Assembly: GCA_954871525.1 (NCBI GenBank)
Contig: CATOZS010000071.1
Span: 1 to 64,000, forward strand
Source: Parietaria judaica
Lineage: Eukaryota > Streptophyta > Magnoliopsida > Rosales > Urticaceae
Length of the DNA: 64,000 bases
Direction of reading: 5' to 3'
Shown here: positions 36,076 through 47,521 of the stretch, piece after piece
Layout: every line of letters begins with the position of its first letter
Numbering within the stretch: position 1 is the first letter of the stretch
Program-made: the position numbers and the translations under genes
The notes under the pieces: model-generated
Database searches by the model: none
What the model was told of the DNA's origin: nothing
Seen by the model: the letters and a program-made list of their open reading frames with translations, nothing else

Positions 36076-36076
36076 T
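36020..36076. repeat. (ATT)n microsatellite
   Basis: About 17 ATT units, roughly 90 bases upstream of the 2-ODD start codon. It could vary in length between individuals and lies in the proximal promoter. Confidence 0.9.
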
Positions 36077-36552
36077 GAAGCTGATTGATTTAACGTTACA
36101 CCCGAATCATTAATGACTAATAACGCCGCCAAAGTTTATCTCTTTTGAAGCTGATTAATTCTCTAATTTTCAATATAGGAACATGAATATTTTTTATTCT
36201 TGTACCAATTAAAAATCTCATATTATATAGAAAATAAATGTCTTTATTATGAATCACCATTCTTGATTCAATCATTCATTATTTTATTTGTACATCCTGT
36301 TATGGGTATTTTTCGAAGCCTAGAAAAATTAAGGCCCAGCCCAAAAAAACCTTCCCAAAAGGCTTAAAAGACTAATAAAAGTCTACATAGACGACCTGGG
36401 CCCACCGAAAAAAAGTCAGCGGGACTCGCCGCAAAAAGTCAAAGGGACTCGACTCAAAAAGTCAACCCAAAAAGTCAACGGGACTCGGCCCGAATAAAAA
36501 CAGTAAAAGTTTTGTTACTTTTACCACAAAGGGGCTTTCAATTAATTAAAAG

Positions 36553-36672
36553 CACCGCGCACCGCGCACCGCGCACCGCGCACCGCGCACCGCGCACAGC
36601 GCACCGCGCACAGCGCACCGCGCACCGCGCACCGAGACCCGCGCACCGCGCACCGAGCACCGCGCACCGCGC
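36553..36672. repeat. GC-rich 7-bp tandem repeat in the left LTR
   Basis: About 17 units of CACCGCG with a few variants (CACAGCG, CACCGAG). The right LTR has the same array with only about nine units (40023-40087). LTRs are identical when an element inserts, so the array has changed length since. Confidence 0.95.
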
Positions 36673-37253
36673 AAGCAATATCATAATTGCTCAGGGGCCC
36701 ATCAAAGTAATTATTAATTACTAAGAGGTCCTTGCATCCTTCTATAAATAGAAGCTCATTTCAATCAAAACGGGAAGAACTCAGACCAACTCACAAAAAA
36801 AAAAGCGATAAAACCTCCGTTTTCCATTCTCTTAAATATCCCGACTTAAATACCCGACTAATGTTGAGCGTCGGAGGTGGATACGGAGGCACCCCCTCCG
36901 TACCCCCTTAAAGTTCACGTTTGTTTCATTATTTCAGCAAGATATACGGAGACGGAGTTCTGGAAGATATTTCCGGCTTATCAAGAAATACCAATCAAGC
37001 TTCAAGACCCCCTTTGACTGTCAAGAGGTCATTGGGCCCGGCCCAAAATCAAGACTTGGGCCGATTTAAGTGTTGATCCATTTTTCGGCATTAACATTTT
37101 GGCGCTAGAAGGAGGGGCTCCCGACACGTTTAAGCCTCGAGTCCCTACCAGCACATTCAAGAGTCTCATACTCAGTCTCAACCGGCTCTCGGACATGACC
37201 CGTCCGTAAGATCGCCGCCCACAATCAAGTGCAAATCATCACGTGTCTCAAAG

Positions 37254-37841
37254 TCATTGATCGTCACATAGTCTCACGCCGCTGCTCAAAATCGGAAGAT
37301 CTGCTACAACCGGGTTCAGCGTGACCTCCGTCACTATTAGCTCATCGCCGGAACGGTCGATTCCGATCACCACCACCAAAGGATGCTCGAATAGCCAGAG
37401 CAAAGCCCTGCACGAGTGAAGCGACCTGCCCCCATCGCCGCTGGCTGTCACCCCAGCCATCGCCGAGAAGCGTCGCCGGACCCACCACGAACTCACATGC
37501 CTCTTCGCGTGAGATCCTGGCGAAGAAAACCCCCTGGTGTCACGAGGTTCATGCCACCCCAGATCGGCACCAAAGCACAGCCGCACGGAACCATCGATGT
37601 CGTCGGCCCGCATCGCACGCCTCGACGTCACCCGCCATCTCCGCGCACGCCAGCGAGCGCCGAACGTCGTCGCCGGAATCAATTCCTCGTTCGCCGTCAT
37701 CGCTTCGCCTGAGAATAGAAGCTCGTGAGTCTCGTGCTCGCCCAGGAACACCGGCGTCTTCGCAGCAAGAGAGATCGTTGTTGGAGCTCCAGCGACAAAG
37801 AGATCCGGCGACAGATCTGAAGAGGAAAAAGGAGGCCTCAT
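37254..37841 (-). other. Antisense 195-codon open frame inside the LARD-like element
   Basis: A GC-rich open frame starting MRPPFSSSDL on the minus strand, between the left LTR and the tandem array. No domain is recognised. Several plant Ty3-type lineages carry extra open frames in this position, but it could equally be chance in GC-rich DNA. The opposite strand is also open for stretches. Confidence 0.3.
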
Positions 37842-38129
37842 GTGCGTGCTTCAGGAGAGAGAAAACCAAAAAGAAAAAAAGAAAAAAAAGACCCACGTGC
37901 GATGTACACGGGTGATAGAAAGGAAAAGAAAAATAAAATAAATATATATATATATAAGCATATATATATTCAAACGACAATTGATGTCGCTTTATAAATA
38001 AAGTATATATATACACTATTTATATATACATATATGAATAAATAAGAGTGAGTACATATTCTATTAAGCTTATATATTTATATAAGTTTACAAAGAGCTC
38101 GCTTTTACCAAGACGAAGCTCTACGCCGA

Positions 38130-38890
38130 TCAATGTCTAAAACCCGAAGAGAATGTCAAACGCTCGTCAGGGAGAGACGACGATCAAAGTCAAAATCCCG
38201 AAGATGAGGCCAAAAGCTCAACAGGGTAAACGACGAACAAAGTCTAAAGCCTGAAGACGACACCAAAAGCTCATCAGGGAACATTGATGATCAAAGTCTT
38301 AATCTCAAAGACGATGCCAAAGGCTCATCAGGGAAAGACAAAGTTCGAATCCCGAAGATGACGCCAAAAGCTCAACAGAGTAAACGACGAACAAAGTCTA
38401 AAGCCCGAAGATGACACCAAAAGCTCATCAGGGAAAATTGACGAACAAAGTCTAAAGCCCAAAGACGACGCCAAAGGCTCACAAACGAAAGAAAAATTTC
38501 GAATCCCGAAGATGACGCCAAAAGCTCAACAGGGTAAACGACGAACAAAGTCTAAAGCCCGAAGATGACACCAAAAGCTCATCAGGGAAAATTGATGATC
38601 AAAGTCTGAATCTCGAAAATGACGCCAGAGGCTCATAAGGGAAAGATGATGGTCAAAGTCCGAATCCCGAAGACAGCGCCAAAGACTCATCAGGGAAAGA
38701 CGAAGTCTGAAGCCTGAAGATGACGCCAAAAGCTCAACAGGGTAAAACGACGAGTGAAGTCCAAAACCTGAGTACGACTCCAAAGGCTAACCAGGAAAAT
38801 CAAAGACAGAGTCTAAAATCCGACAATGGCGCAGAAGGCTCATCAAGACAAGACAATGACCAAAGTTGGAAGCTCAAAGATGATGCCCAG
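38130..38890. repeat. 54-bp tandem array in the LARD-like element
   Basis: About 14-15 imperfect units of roughly 54 bases, each containing 'gacgccaaaagctca', 'cagggtaaacgac' and 'aaagtctaaagcccgaag' type text. Because 54 is a multiple of three, frames stay open across units on both strands (minus-strand unit like RDSDFDHHLSLMSLW). Confidence 0.9.
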
Positions 38891-39059
38891 GGCCTGATCC
38901 GTTTACTACGGCGATCAAAGTTCAACAACCTCAAGATTCGCCTCGATCACCTCAAAGACCTCGAGTTTCATCTCAGTTGCATGGTCAACATTAAAACCAC
39001 GAAGACGAAGCAAACAAGTGAAAATGAAATCAAAGTCTGAACTGAAAGAAAACTTTCCA

Positions 39060-39540
39060 GATACAAAGTCCGAGAAAGGCCGGATCTCAATCCTGTCGGC
39101 TCAGGAAGCAAAGCCGTGAAAGGTCGGATCTCAATCCCGCCGACTCATACAACAAAGTATGATAATGGTCGGTTCTTTATCCCACCTACTCGGGAAACAA
39201 AAACAAACCGAGAAATAAGACGCTAAGTCGCGAAACTCGGTTGACGCTACGGCGCAAAAGACCAGAAAATAAGACGCTAAGGCGCAAAATCTGGCGAATA
39301 CAAACCGAGAAATAAGACGCTAAGGCGCAAAACTTGTAATATGCTACGGCGCGAAGGACCACGAAGTAAGACGCTAAGGTGCAAAATCTCGCAAAATACC
39401 AAGAAGTAAGACGCTAAAAGCGCGACCGAAAAAATGATAAAGATAAGACGCCAAGGCGCAAAGGCTGGGAGGTTTATACATTTAGTCGCAAACTCCGACA
39501 AAAGACCAAAATAACTTGTCTTCAAGACGCCCAGGCGCAA
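39060..39540. repeat. Second degenerate array (AAGACGCTAAGGCGCAAAA)
   Basis: A separate family of short repeats with the core 'aagacgctaaggcgcaaaa' occurs about seven times with irregular spacing, preceded by 'gaaaggtcggatctcaatcc' repeats. It lies between the 54-bp array and the right LTR. Non-coding. Confidence 0.85.
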
Positions 39541-40664
39541 ACACTAGCAGAAGCTCAAAACACAAAAGACGCCCCATCCAGGCCAATTTCCGAAAAGCTC
39601 TCACTTAAAAATAGGGAAAGGTATCTCGCGGAATACCCCCATAAACGTAAAACAGAATGTTATCCCTAGAGACGCCTCTATATACAAAAAGTGCAGATTG
39701 AAAAATCCCGCAACTTAAGGGAAATAGTTTTTCGCAAGGCGAAGCCATACAAAAAACTAGGGGGTTAATGTTATGGGTATTTTTCGAAGCCTAGAAAAAT
39801 TAAGGCCCAGCCCAAAAAACCTTCCCAAAAGGCTTAAAAGACTAATAAAAGTCTACATAGACGACCTGGGCCCACCGCAAAAAAGTCAGCGGGACTCGCC
39901 GCAAAAAGTCAAAGGGACTCGACTCAAAAAGTCAACCCAAAAAGTCAACGGGACTCGGCCCGAATAAAAACAGTAAAAGTTTTGTTACTTTTACCACAAA
40001 GGGGCTTTCAATTAATTAAAAGCACCGCGCACAGCGCACCGCGCACCGCGCACCGCGCACCGAGCACCGCGCACCGCGCACCGCGCAAGCAATATCATAA
40101 TTGCTCAGGGGCCCATCAAAGTAATTATTAATTACTAAGAGGTCCCTGCATCCTTCTATAAATAGAAGCTCATTTCAATCAAAACGGGAAGAACTCAGAC
40201 CAACTCACAAAAAAACGCTCTAAAGCGATAAAACCTCCGTTTTCCATTCTCTTAAATATCCCGACTTAAATACCCGACTAATGTTGAGCGTCGGAGGTGG
40301 ATACGGAGGCACCCCCTCCGTACCCCCTTAAAGTTCACGTTTGTTTCATTATTTCAGCAAGATATACGGAGACGGAGTTCTGGAAGATATTTCCGGCTTA
40401 TCAAGAAATACCAATCAAGCTTCAAGACCCCCTTTGACTGTCAAGAGGTCATTGGGCCCGGCCCAAAATCAAGACTTGGGCCGCTTTAAGTGTTGATCCA
40501 TTTTTCGGCATTAACACATCCTATTACTAATATTCAATTGAAAATTACATCTATTATACATATCAAACACATGATGAAGCTAATAATAGTTATATATTAA
40601 TGAATAATTACCCTTGATTTGAAAGGACTAGATTGTTCATTTAATGGCAACAAGTGGTAACCGA

Positions 40665-41428
40665 TAGGGGTGCAAGCGGACCGGGTACCCGGATTTTTTG
40701 CCATACCCGCTACCCGGATCCGGAATCCGGGTTTTTTGAAATTGAAACCCGGATCCGGATATTTTTACATAAAAACCCGGAAATCCGGATCCGGTTTAAA
40801 ACCCGGTTTTAAATTTAAAAAACTATTTTTTTAAACCCGGATCCGGATTTTTATCCGTTTTCGGTTTTAAAATCCGGTTCCGGGTTATAATACGGATTAG
40901 AACCTAAATTTTATATTTAAAAACAAACTTGGAGTAATTATAGCCAAAATTAAAAAATCAAACTATATCATAAACATAACATAGTACTTACAAAAACTAT
41001 TATGTAATTAACATAATAAATACATGTAATGTTTTATACTATTATAGTATTGTGAGAGGAAAAAAAATTATATCAATTTGGACTAGAAGAAACAAATTAT
41101 TAATCTACAACATTAGTTTGGAGTTAGACGAGAAACAAATAAATGATTATTTCTCTTGATAGAAATTCAATATGTATTTTTTTTGTATGAAAATTCTAAA
41201 TATTTTTATGTATATATTTAATAACCGGGTTTTAGTAAGCTACTATGCGGGTTCCGGGTTTTTTATTCTCTAAATCCTGTACCCGAAACCGGTTTTATCC
41301 GGATGCGATTTTTTTAATAAACCGGTTCCGGTTTAATCCGGATTAATACGATTCCGATTTATTTTAAATAAGGTTCCGGTCCAGATGCGGTTTAAAACCC
41401 GTATTTCCGGATTTTATTTGCACCCCTA
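40665..41428. mobile_element. hAT-like element built from CCGGAT words
   Basis: The inverted ends are TAGGGGTGCAA and TTGCACCCCTA. They are flanked by 8-base duplications with one mismatch, 'gtaaccga' (40657-40664) and 'ataaccga' (41429-41436). The ends of the element, about 200 bases each, are dense in ATCCGG/CCGGAT/ACCCGG words in both orientations. The middle is plain AT-rich DNA. No transposase. A short relative lies at 23058-23245. Confidence 0.8.
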
Positions 41429-42697
41429 ATAACCGACATGCATTTTGCTCAAATGCTCGAAGGATTGAATAATTCCGAATTGGATAAGTGGTAAGATTTA
41501 TGTATAAATACATGCCTCACAATGGCCACCAATTACTAGCCACTGGACGAGCTACTTATTAATCATTATTGGCTTAAGTCCAAATATCTTATTCAATATA
41601 TATTTATGTCAAAATTGAAATATTAAAAAGTAGTGTATAATGCATATATTCAATTCACCTAGCGGTATCCCTTTCCAAAGTGACATAAATATTACGTGTT
41701 AATTTTTTTATAATTCTTCTTTTATTTATTGTTTAAAATTTTATTAAAGACAACTTGGTGGGAACTCTATGCTAATTATAAATTTTTAGAGCTTTTAAAG
41801 TATTTTAAAATAATATTTTTAATTTAAAAATTATATTTTTTTTATGTTTGATCGAATGTAAAATAATATTTTAAAGGAAATTGAAACCGGTAAATTTGTG
41901 CGGGCTAGCTAGAGGCAAAGACATTGTTGCTCGCCTATAGAAAACCCGGGCCTTGTGTATCTGTTTAATATTGCAAGAAAAAAAAAAGGTTCAATAAATT
42001 AATTTTTTTGACATTTTCATTATTGTAAGTAAAGCCCTCTAGAATATGGTGCTAAAGAAAGCCGCCAAGTGTAAAAAGGTCAACAGGATCTTATATATCT
42101 ATAGTAACTATAGACTATGCACTAGACAACGTAAACGAGCACAATATCATAATAAGAAGGTCTTGATGAACATTTTAATTAAATTAAATGCGAACAATTT
42201 GACGACCAGCTTAAACGACATTAATCATACATATAAAAACAGTGTATCATTTTTCTTTCCTATGTATATAATATTATAATATACAAAGCCCAATAATTTA
42301 CAAAGAAGTCACAATCTGGAGGAGGAAGCTGCCAATTTAGAAAAACTTAATTAAAAACAAGAAGAAACACTACTCACGATAGAGCCGAGAAGCTTGACTA
42401 GAGTCAACGGAGCCATTGAACATAGGAGCTTAAACGCCACTCACTTATTATATGATGGCGATGCTCGTCAATTGCATGAACAAGTGGATATCCAACTTGA
42501 ACCACGTCCATCATCTACATGTATTATATATGATCTATATATACATACACATAGATCAAAGCTTAATCATCAAACACCATTCCAATCACCACTTGGTTTT
42601 TCAGTCATTTGTATGCCGTGTCTTCTGGTTTGAACCCTGTATATATTCAACGAGTAGCTTCAACTCTATATCTCAAACATATATATATAGTTTAAAT
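41429..42697. other. Upstream flank of 2OGD gene 2
   Basis: AT-rich intergenic DNA with no recognised gene. TATA-like runs occur at 42535-42545 and 42680-42690; the second is very close to the start codon, so the first is the likelier promoter. Confidence 0.4.
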
Positions 42698-43554
42698 ATG
42701 GTCAATGTACGGAGTAACGGTGAGTACAACAGAGCCGACGAACTGAAGCGCTTCGACGCCACAAAGACCGGAGTCAAAGGCCTGTTCGACTCCGGCCTCA
42801 CTGTGATTCCGTCCATCTTTGTCCACCCGCCCGAGACGCTCTCCACCCTCAATGCAGACCCGTCCGTGAGCTCGTTCTCCGTCCCCATAATCGATGCATC
42901 GGCACCGCGCGCCCAGACTGTCCGCCAGCTCAGCTGCGCTGCCCGGGACGGAGGAATCTTCCAGGTCGTGAACCACGGCATTCCCCAGTCGGCCATGGCG
43001 CGTGCCGTATCGGCAGTCAAGGCATTCCACGAGCAGCCGGGGGAAACGAGGGCGGAATTCTACGGGGGCGGCGGTGGCGGAGGCGGCGTGGCGTACCGCT
43101 CTAACTTTGACCTGTTCCAATCGAAGGCTGCCAACTGGCACGACACGGTGCGGATCAGCACAGCGCCGGAAATGGCGCCGGACGAGCTCGTCCCGGAGAC
43201 TCTTCGCGGGGTTGCGGCGGAGTGGGACGGCGAGGTGGCGCGGTTCGGCGAGGTTTTGTTGGGAATGCTGGGGGAGGGGCTGGGGTTGGATGAGGGCAGG
43301 CTCAGGAAGATGACGTGCGGGGACCGTAGGATGATGGTGGGCCACTACTACCCGCCATGCCCGGAGCCCCATCGGACCGTGGGGCTCGCTTCCCACTCCG
43401 ACCCGGGGCTGCTGACGATTCTGCAGCAAAACGGCATCAGAGGGCTGCAGATTAAAACCCAAAGTGGCGTGTGGGTTGACGTTGAGCCGGTCCCCGGAGC
43501 CCTAGTTGTCAACGTCGGAGTTCTGTTTCAGGTGTGCTGATAAATGATAATTCG

Positions 43555-43604
<50 letters not shown>

Positions 43605-44121
43605 GTATCTTCACTATGTGTTGATAATTATTACATATTTATAGAATTTTTAACCCATATGTATATTTATCTAACAATTTTCAACATATATAATCTATGG
43701 TAATTTTAATTGTATTTATCAAAATTTCAGCACATATATATACATAAACATATTTTCATACTAAACTAATGCATAGCTACATATATTTCTAATTTATTTA
43801 TAAAACTATTAATTACCAGAATTTTGTGTTCAAATTAATTACAATATTTCATTGCACAAATCTTGTGTTCAGATTTTGTCCAACGACGCATATTGGGCCG
43901 TGGAGCACCGAGTATTGGCAAATTCCGGTGAGGAGCCGCGTGTTTCCGTCGTTGTATTCTTGAATCCAAGCAGCAAAGACGGGTTTTACGGACCATTGGA
44001 AGAGCTTATCTCGCCCCAGAAGCCGGCACTTTATCGACAAATGACGTACCATGAATTCATTCAAAGGTTCTTATCCAAGGAGTTAGATGGAAAATCATTA
44101 CAAAATTACTTCAGAATCTGA
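42698..44121 (+). CDS. 2-oxoglutarate/Fe(II)-dependent dioxygenase (ACC-oxidase-homolog group), gene 2
   Basis: Two exons, 42698-43531 and 43873-44121, encode 360 residues. It has the same architecture as 2OGD gene 1, but the first intron is missing: GGIFQVVNHGIP is continuous where gene 1 is split after Gln. The N terminus has TKTGVKGLFDSGL and FVHPPETL. The iron ligands are His233 and Asp235 (SHSD) and His290 (VEHRV), with Arg301-x-Ser303 for 2-oxoglutarate. Oddities: eight consecutive glycines (about 123-130), and Val275 where relatives have Asp in the (I/V)GD motif before the last intron. The open frame continues upstream of 42698, but MVNVRSNGEY fits the family start. The intron holds a long (AT)n run (43556-43600). 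Only 0.8 kb downstream the Copia element begins, and on its far side lies gene 3, so the two were near neighbours before that insertion. Probably functional; the Val275 change is a caution. Confidence 0.88.
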
Positions 44122-44921
44122 GTATTAATTTGGTTATATATTATGTCTACTTTCAATGTTATGATGAATTGATATTGATGATTAATATTTTTGCTTTTTC
44201 GTCTATTATTGATATATAATATACTTAGAAAAAATACTAGTGCCATGTTGAGAGCAAATTAACTCGTATGTCAAAATCTAACCATTTAACAAAAAGACAA
44301 ATAATTAACACAAACAAAATCACATTTTCAGTGTACTAAATATATTTTTTTTTTTAAATTATATTAACAGGTTATAATTGTTCACGGACATGTCAAAGGA
44401 TGCCAAAGACATGTTAGAAAATTTAAAACCATAATCCATATCAGCCGACGAAATAGGCTGCAGGTTGTGCCATGCCCACGCAGGAATGAACTGGTTGCTC
44501 TATCGAGTGTGGAGGACAAATGGAACTAAACTAATCTCTAGCGTGGCAAAATTCTTAAATCATGCAAAAAAATTTGGCATAAGTAATTAGATTTTTATGT
44601 TAACTCTTTACCGTAGAGTTTCACATGAAAATATATGATTTAGTCATATCGATTTACCTCTTTTATCATGCATGAGTAGCGTTGAAATAATTATATGCTA
44701 TCTACCAATGCAGCTAAATCTGCTTCGATCCGCAACAAATTATCTAATTATTTATCCATTTTTATTAAGGACTCAATTTATTTAGGACAGCCTCGACCAC
44801 TTCTAAAGACGACGAGAAGATAAAGATTCATTGATCAAGCACAGCAACAAATTCAAATAAGAAGCTTACACTCTCCGTGATTGTAGAGGTGGGAATTGGG
44901 AACCACGTCAACAATATCAAC
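44122..44921. other. 3' flank of 2OGD gene 2 up to the Copia element
   Basis: AT-rich DNA. A less AT-rich patch at 44.38-44.55 kb contains a short minus-strand frame (QFIPAWAWHNLQPISSADM) that I cannot assign. Nothing else is seen. Confidence 0.35.
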
Positions 44922-45551
44922 TGTTGGTTATGCCCGAACCCGATATTGTATCTCTCGGGTTATCGGATATTGACCCGATAACCATAACCGACATTATGGG
45001 CCCACTCGGGCCCAAGTATTAATTATGATTCATATTAATTAATAATAGATTAATTAATCAATGAATGGGCTTTTAGAAAGACCATTAATTGGGCTTTTAG
45101 AAAGCCCACTAGGTCATGACCATAGGGTATTATAAATACCACATCATGACTCATAATTAAATATAACACACACTAGAGAAACCCTAGCCACCTAGAAAAT
45201 TCGAGCTCCCCTCCCTTGGTAGTCGAATTTTTGGCTTGCTCCCCGGTTCAATCAACGGTTGATCATCTAAACACCGACAAGGATCTAACCTATCCTCCGA
45301 GGTGTTTTCCGGTCATCTAAGACGTTCCCGAGTGACGTGGTGGACGAAATAGAGGCGCTAAATCCTAAATTCGACAAGCTCCAGAATCAAAGGAATCGGC
45401 AGTTATTCGGTACAGTTGGCAAAAGTACCGAAGTTTGGTAACGATCTCTAAACGATATCTTAATTCTCGTAATTATTCTAGATCTATATTGTTCGATGAT
45501 ATCCCGTGATTTCCGCCTCGGGATTGAGAAAAGTCATCGAAAAACCCAACA
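44922..45551 (+). repeat. 5' LTR of the Copia element
   Basis: 630 bp, TG...CA ends, containing a TATA-like 'tattataaatacc' near 45128. It lacks the extra 14 bases ('cgcaacacttgagg' region) found in the 3' LTR. Confidence 0.95.
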
Positions 45552-45914
45552 GTGGTATCAGAGCCGGTCTGAGTAATTTTTCGAAAATTAGATATGTTGA
45601 CCAAAATAATTTTAGAAAATTTTTGGTGTGATTAGATTTTCAGTGGGAGCGTTAGAAAATTAATTATGATTAATTTTGTGTGTTGTTCGGAATCCGATTT
45701 AGAATCGGGATTGGATTTTATTTAAATTTTAATATGTATTATTTAAGAAAAAGGGGAAAAACAAACGACGGCACCACCACCGGAACCGGCGGCGATTTCA
45801 CCGTCGCCGCCATGGTTCCAGGTGGCGCCGGCGTTTGTGGCTCTCATTCGATGGGAGCCAATGGGCGACGGCTAGGGTTTCAAAAACCCTAGCCGAAACG
45901 AATTTTTTTTTTAA

Positions 45915-46190
45915 ATCGAGTGGGCCTGATTGGATCAGGCCCACGGGCTGGGTTTAACCCAGCCCACTCTCAATTCGGGTGGGCCTGATTGGATCAGGCC
46001 CACGGGCTGGGCTCTGACCCAGCCCAAAGCTGCCCAGCCCGGATCGTGATGATCCGGGCACACCCAACCCGGGTCTGACCCGGGTAAACGACCCGGGTTG
46101 GACCCGGGGCTCCGGCCCAGGTCTATCCTGACCCGGGCCCACACCGAACAGACCCGGATCCGGGTCCTTCTTGACCCGGATCCGGGTCAA
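45915..46190. repeat. Palindrome-rich leader segment of the Copia element
   Basis: A 25-base hairpin sequence beginning GTGGGCCTGAT and closing ATCAGGCCCAC occurs twice (45920-45944 and 45979-46003), each followed by a second hairpin, GGGCTGGG...CCCAGCCC. Downstream the perfect 16-base palindrome GACCCGGATCCGGGTC occurs twice (46151-46166 and 46173-46188). It is GC-rich in an otherwise AT-rich leader. Confidence 0.9.
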
Positions 46191-47521
46191 AAATTAAATA
46201 TTTCCAGGCAGGGGTTTTCGGCCCTGCCCGGTCTCCCCCTTCATGACCGGGGTTGCCCGAGGGCAACCCGTACAAGCTCGGGTCTATCCCGAACTCGTAT
46301 CCCGGTATTTGATATTTAATTATATTTATGTTTAATTATTTTAAAATACGATTTAAAGTGTTTATTTTATTTTATTTATAATTATTATAAATATCTTTAA
46401 ATATGAGAATTGAAAATCTAATATATATGATATTAATTATTAATAAATGTGATTTATTCAATACTATTATCAATCTTATGAAGTTTGTTTCCATTATTGT
46501 TTATGTTATTCATTTATTGATTCACAAATTGTTTGTTCATAAATTTTATTTATAATCAATAATTCTTAATTAGATTAAGATAATAAATAATCTTTTACTT
46601 ATTAAAGTAATAGAAAAGATCTAAACTTTAATGGAAATAAAAGATATATATATATTATGATAAAAGATAGTTTATCTATAAGATAGTTATTTATCTTTTA
46701 TTTTGTAATATGACAAAGCTTGATTAAAGTTATCTTATCTATAAAGATAGTTATTTATCTTTTATTCATTTATAGAAAAGATAAATCTTGAATTAAGATA
46801 TTTTATCTTTAAGTGATTTATTTATCTTTTATTTAAAGATAAAAGGGTTTGTCTTTAAAATTTTCATAATATATATATATATATATGTATACTTTCAAAA
46901 GTATATTTAATTCGAAATAGAATATGTTTTACGAAATAGGATTATGTATTACATATTCATTGTCTTAATTCTTAGAACATTTAAAATAGTTAACTATGTT
47001 CAGTTTAAGACAAAAGTTAGGATCACCTAAAACCCCTCAATAAATATTAGGTAAAATGTCTTCCAACGGATGGGTCCTCGATCTAATTGAGAAAAGTTTT
47101 GAGTGTGTCTCTAACCCAAGGGAGTGCTCTTATACCCTCTTTTAGACGCGTAGGGCGACCTATACTGTCCGCCGATTCGCCCCTTGGGTCTACCTAAACG
47201 AGTACTCTAATAAGATTAGATATCGTAGACAATTCTTTAGAAACCGGTTAGAATACTAAATGAAAAATTGTTTTTCTTTTCTAAACGTCAGAGATAATAT
47301 AGGATATTAGAGCAATTGTTGACTTTCTCTGAGTGACTAATTAATGGAATTGATGAGGGTTACTTTTTCATTAACAAATCACGAAATATTATATAAAGTC
47401 CTTATAATATATACTTTTATGTAACATCTTTATTATAATAAGTAATTTATAATTTACATGTAAATACTAGAATTAATATTGTGCTTATTCAGTTTTTATT
47501 TAAAATTGTAGAAACTGAACA

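Larger units (their letters stand above)
36298..40516 (+). mobile_element. Complete non-autonomous LTR retrotransposon (LARD-like)
   Basis: A 4.2-kb element bounded by 5-base target duplications 'catcc' (36293-36297 and 40517-40521). LTRs start TGTTATGGG and end CATTAACA: the left is 36298-37096 and the right 39769-40516. A primer-binding-like site (TGGCGCTAGAAGG, from 37100) follows the left LTR, and a purine tract (AAACTAGGGG, 39755-39764) precedes the right one. The interior (about 2.67 kb) shows no gag, protease, reverse transcriptase or integrase. It contains a GC-rich segment, a 54-base tandem array and a second array. Hand comparison of the LTRs shows only about three substitutions plus small indels outside the variable repeat, so insertion was recent. 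It must use proteins supplied by another element. Confidence 0.9.

Noticed and set aside
38130..38890. Regularly spaced repeats resembling a CRISPR array
   Set aside because: The units are directly adjacent and imperfect, with no unique spacers, and lie inside a plant LTR retrotransposon.
44378..44555. Less AT-rich patch with a short minus frame (AWAWHNLQPISSADM)
   Set aside because: Too short and without recognised motifs. It could be an old transposon piece but cannot be assigned.
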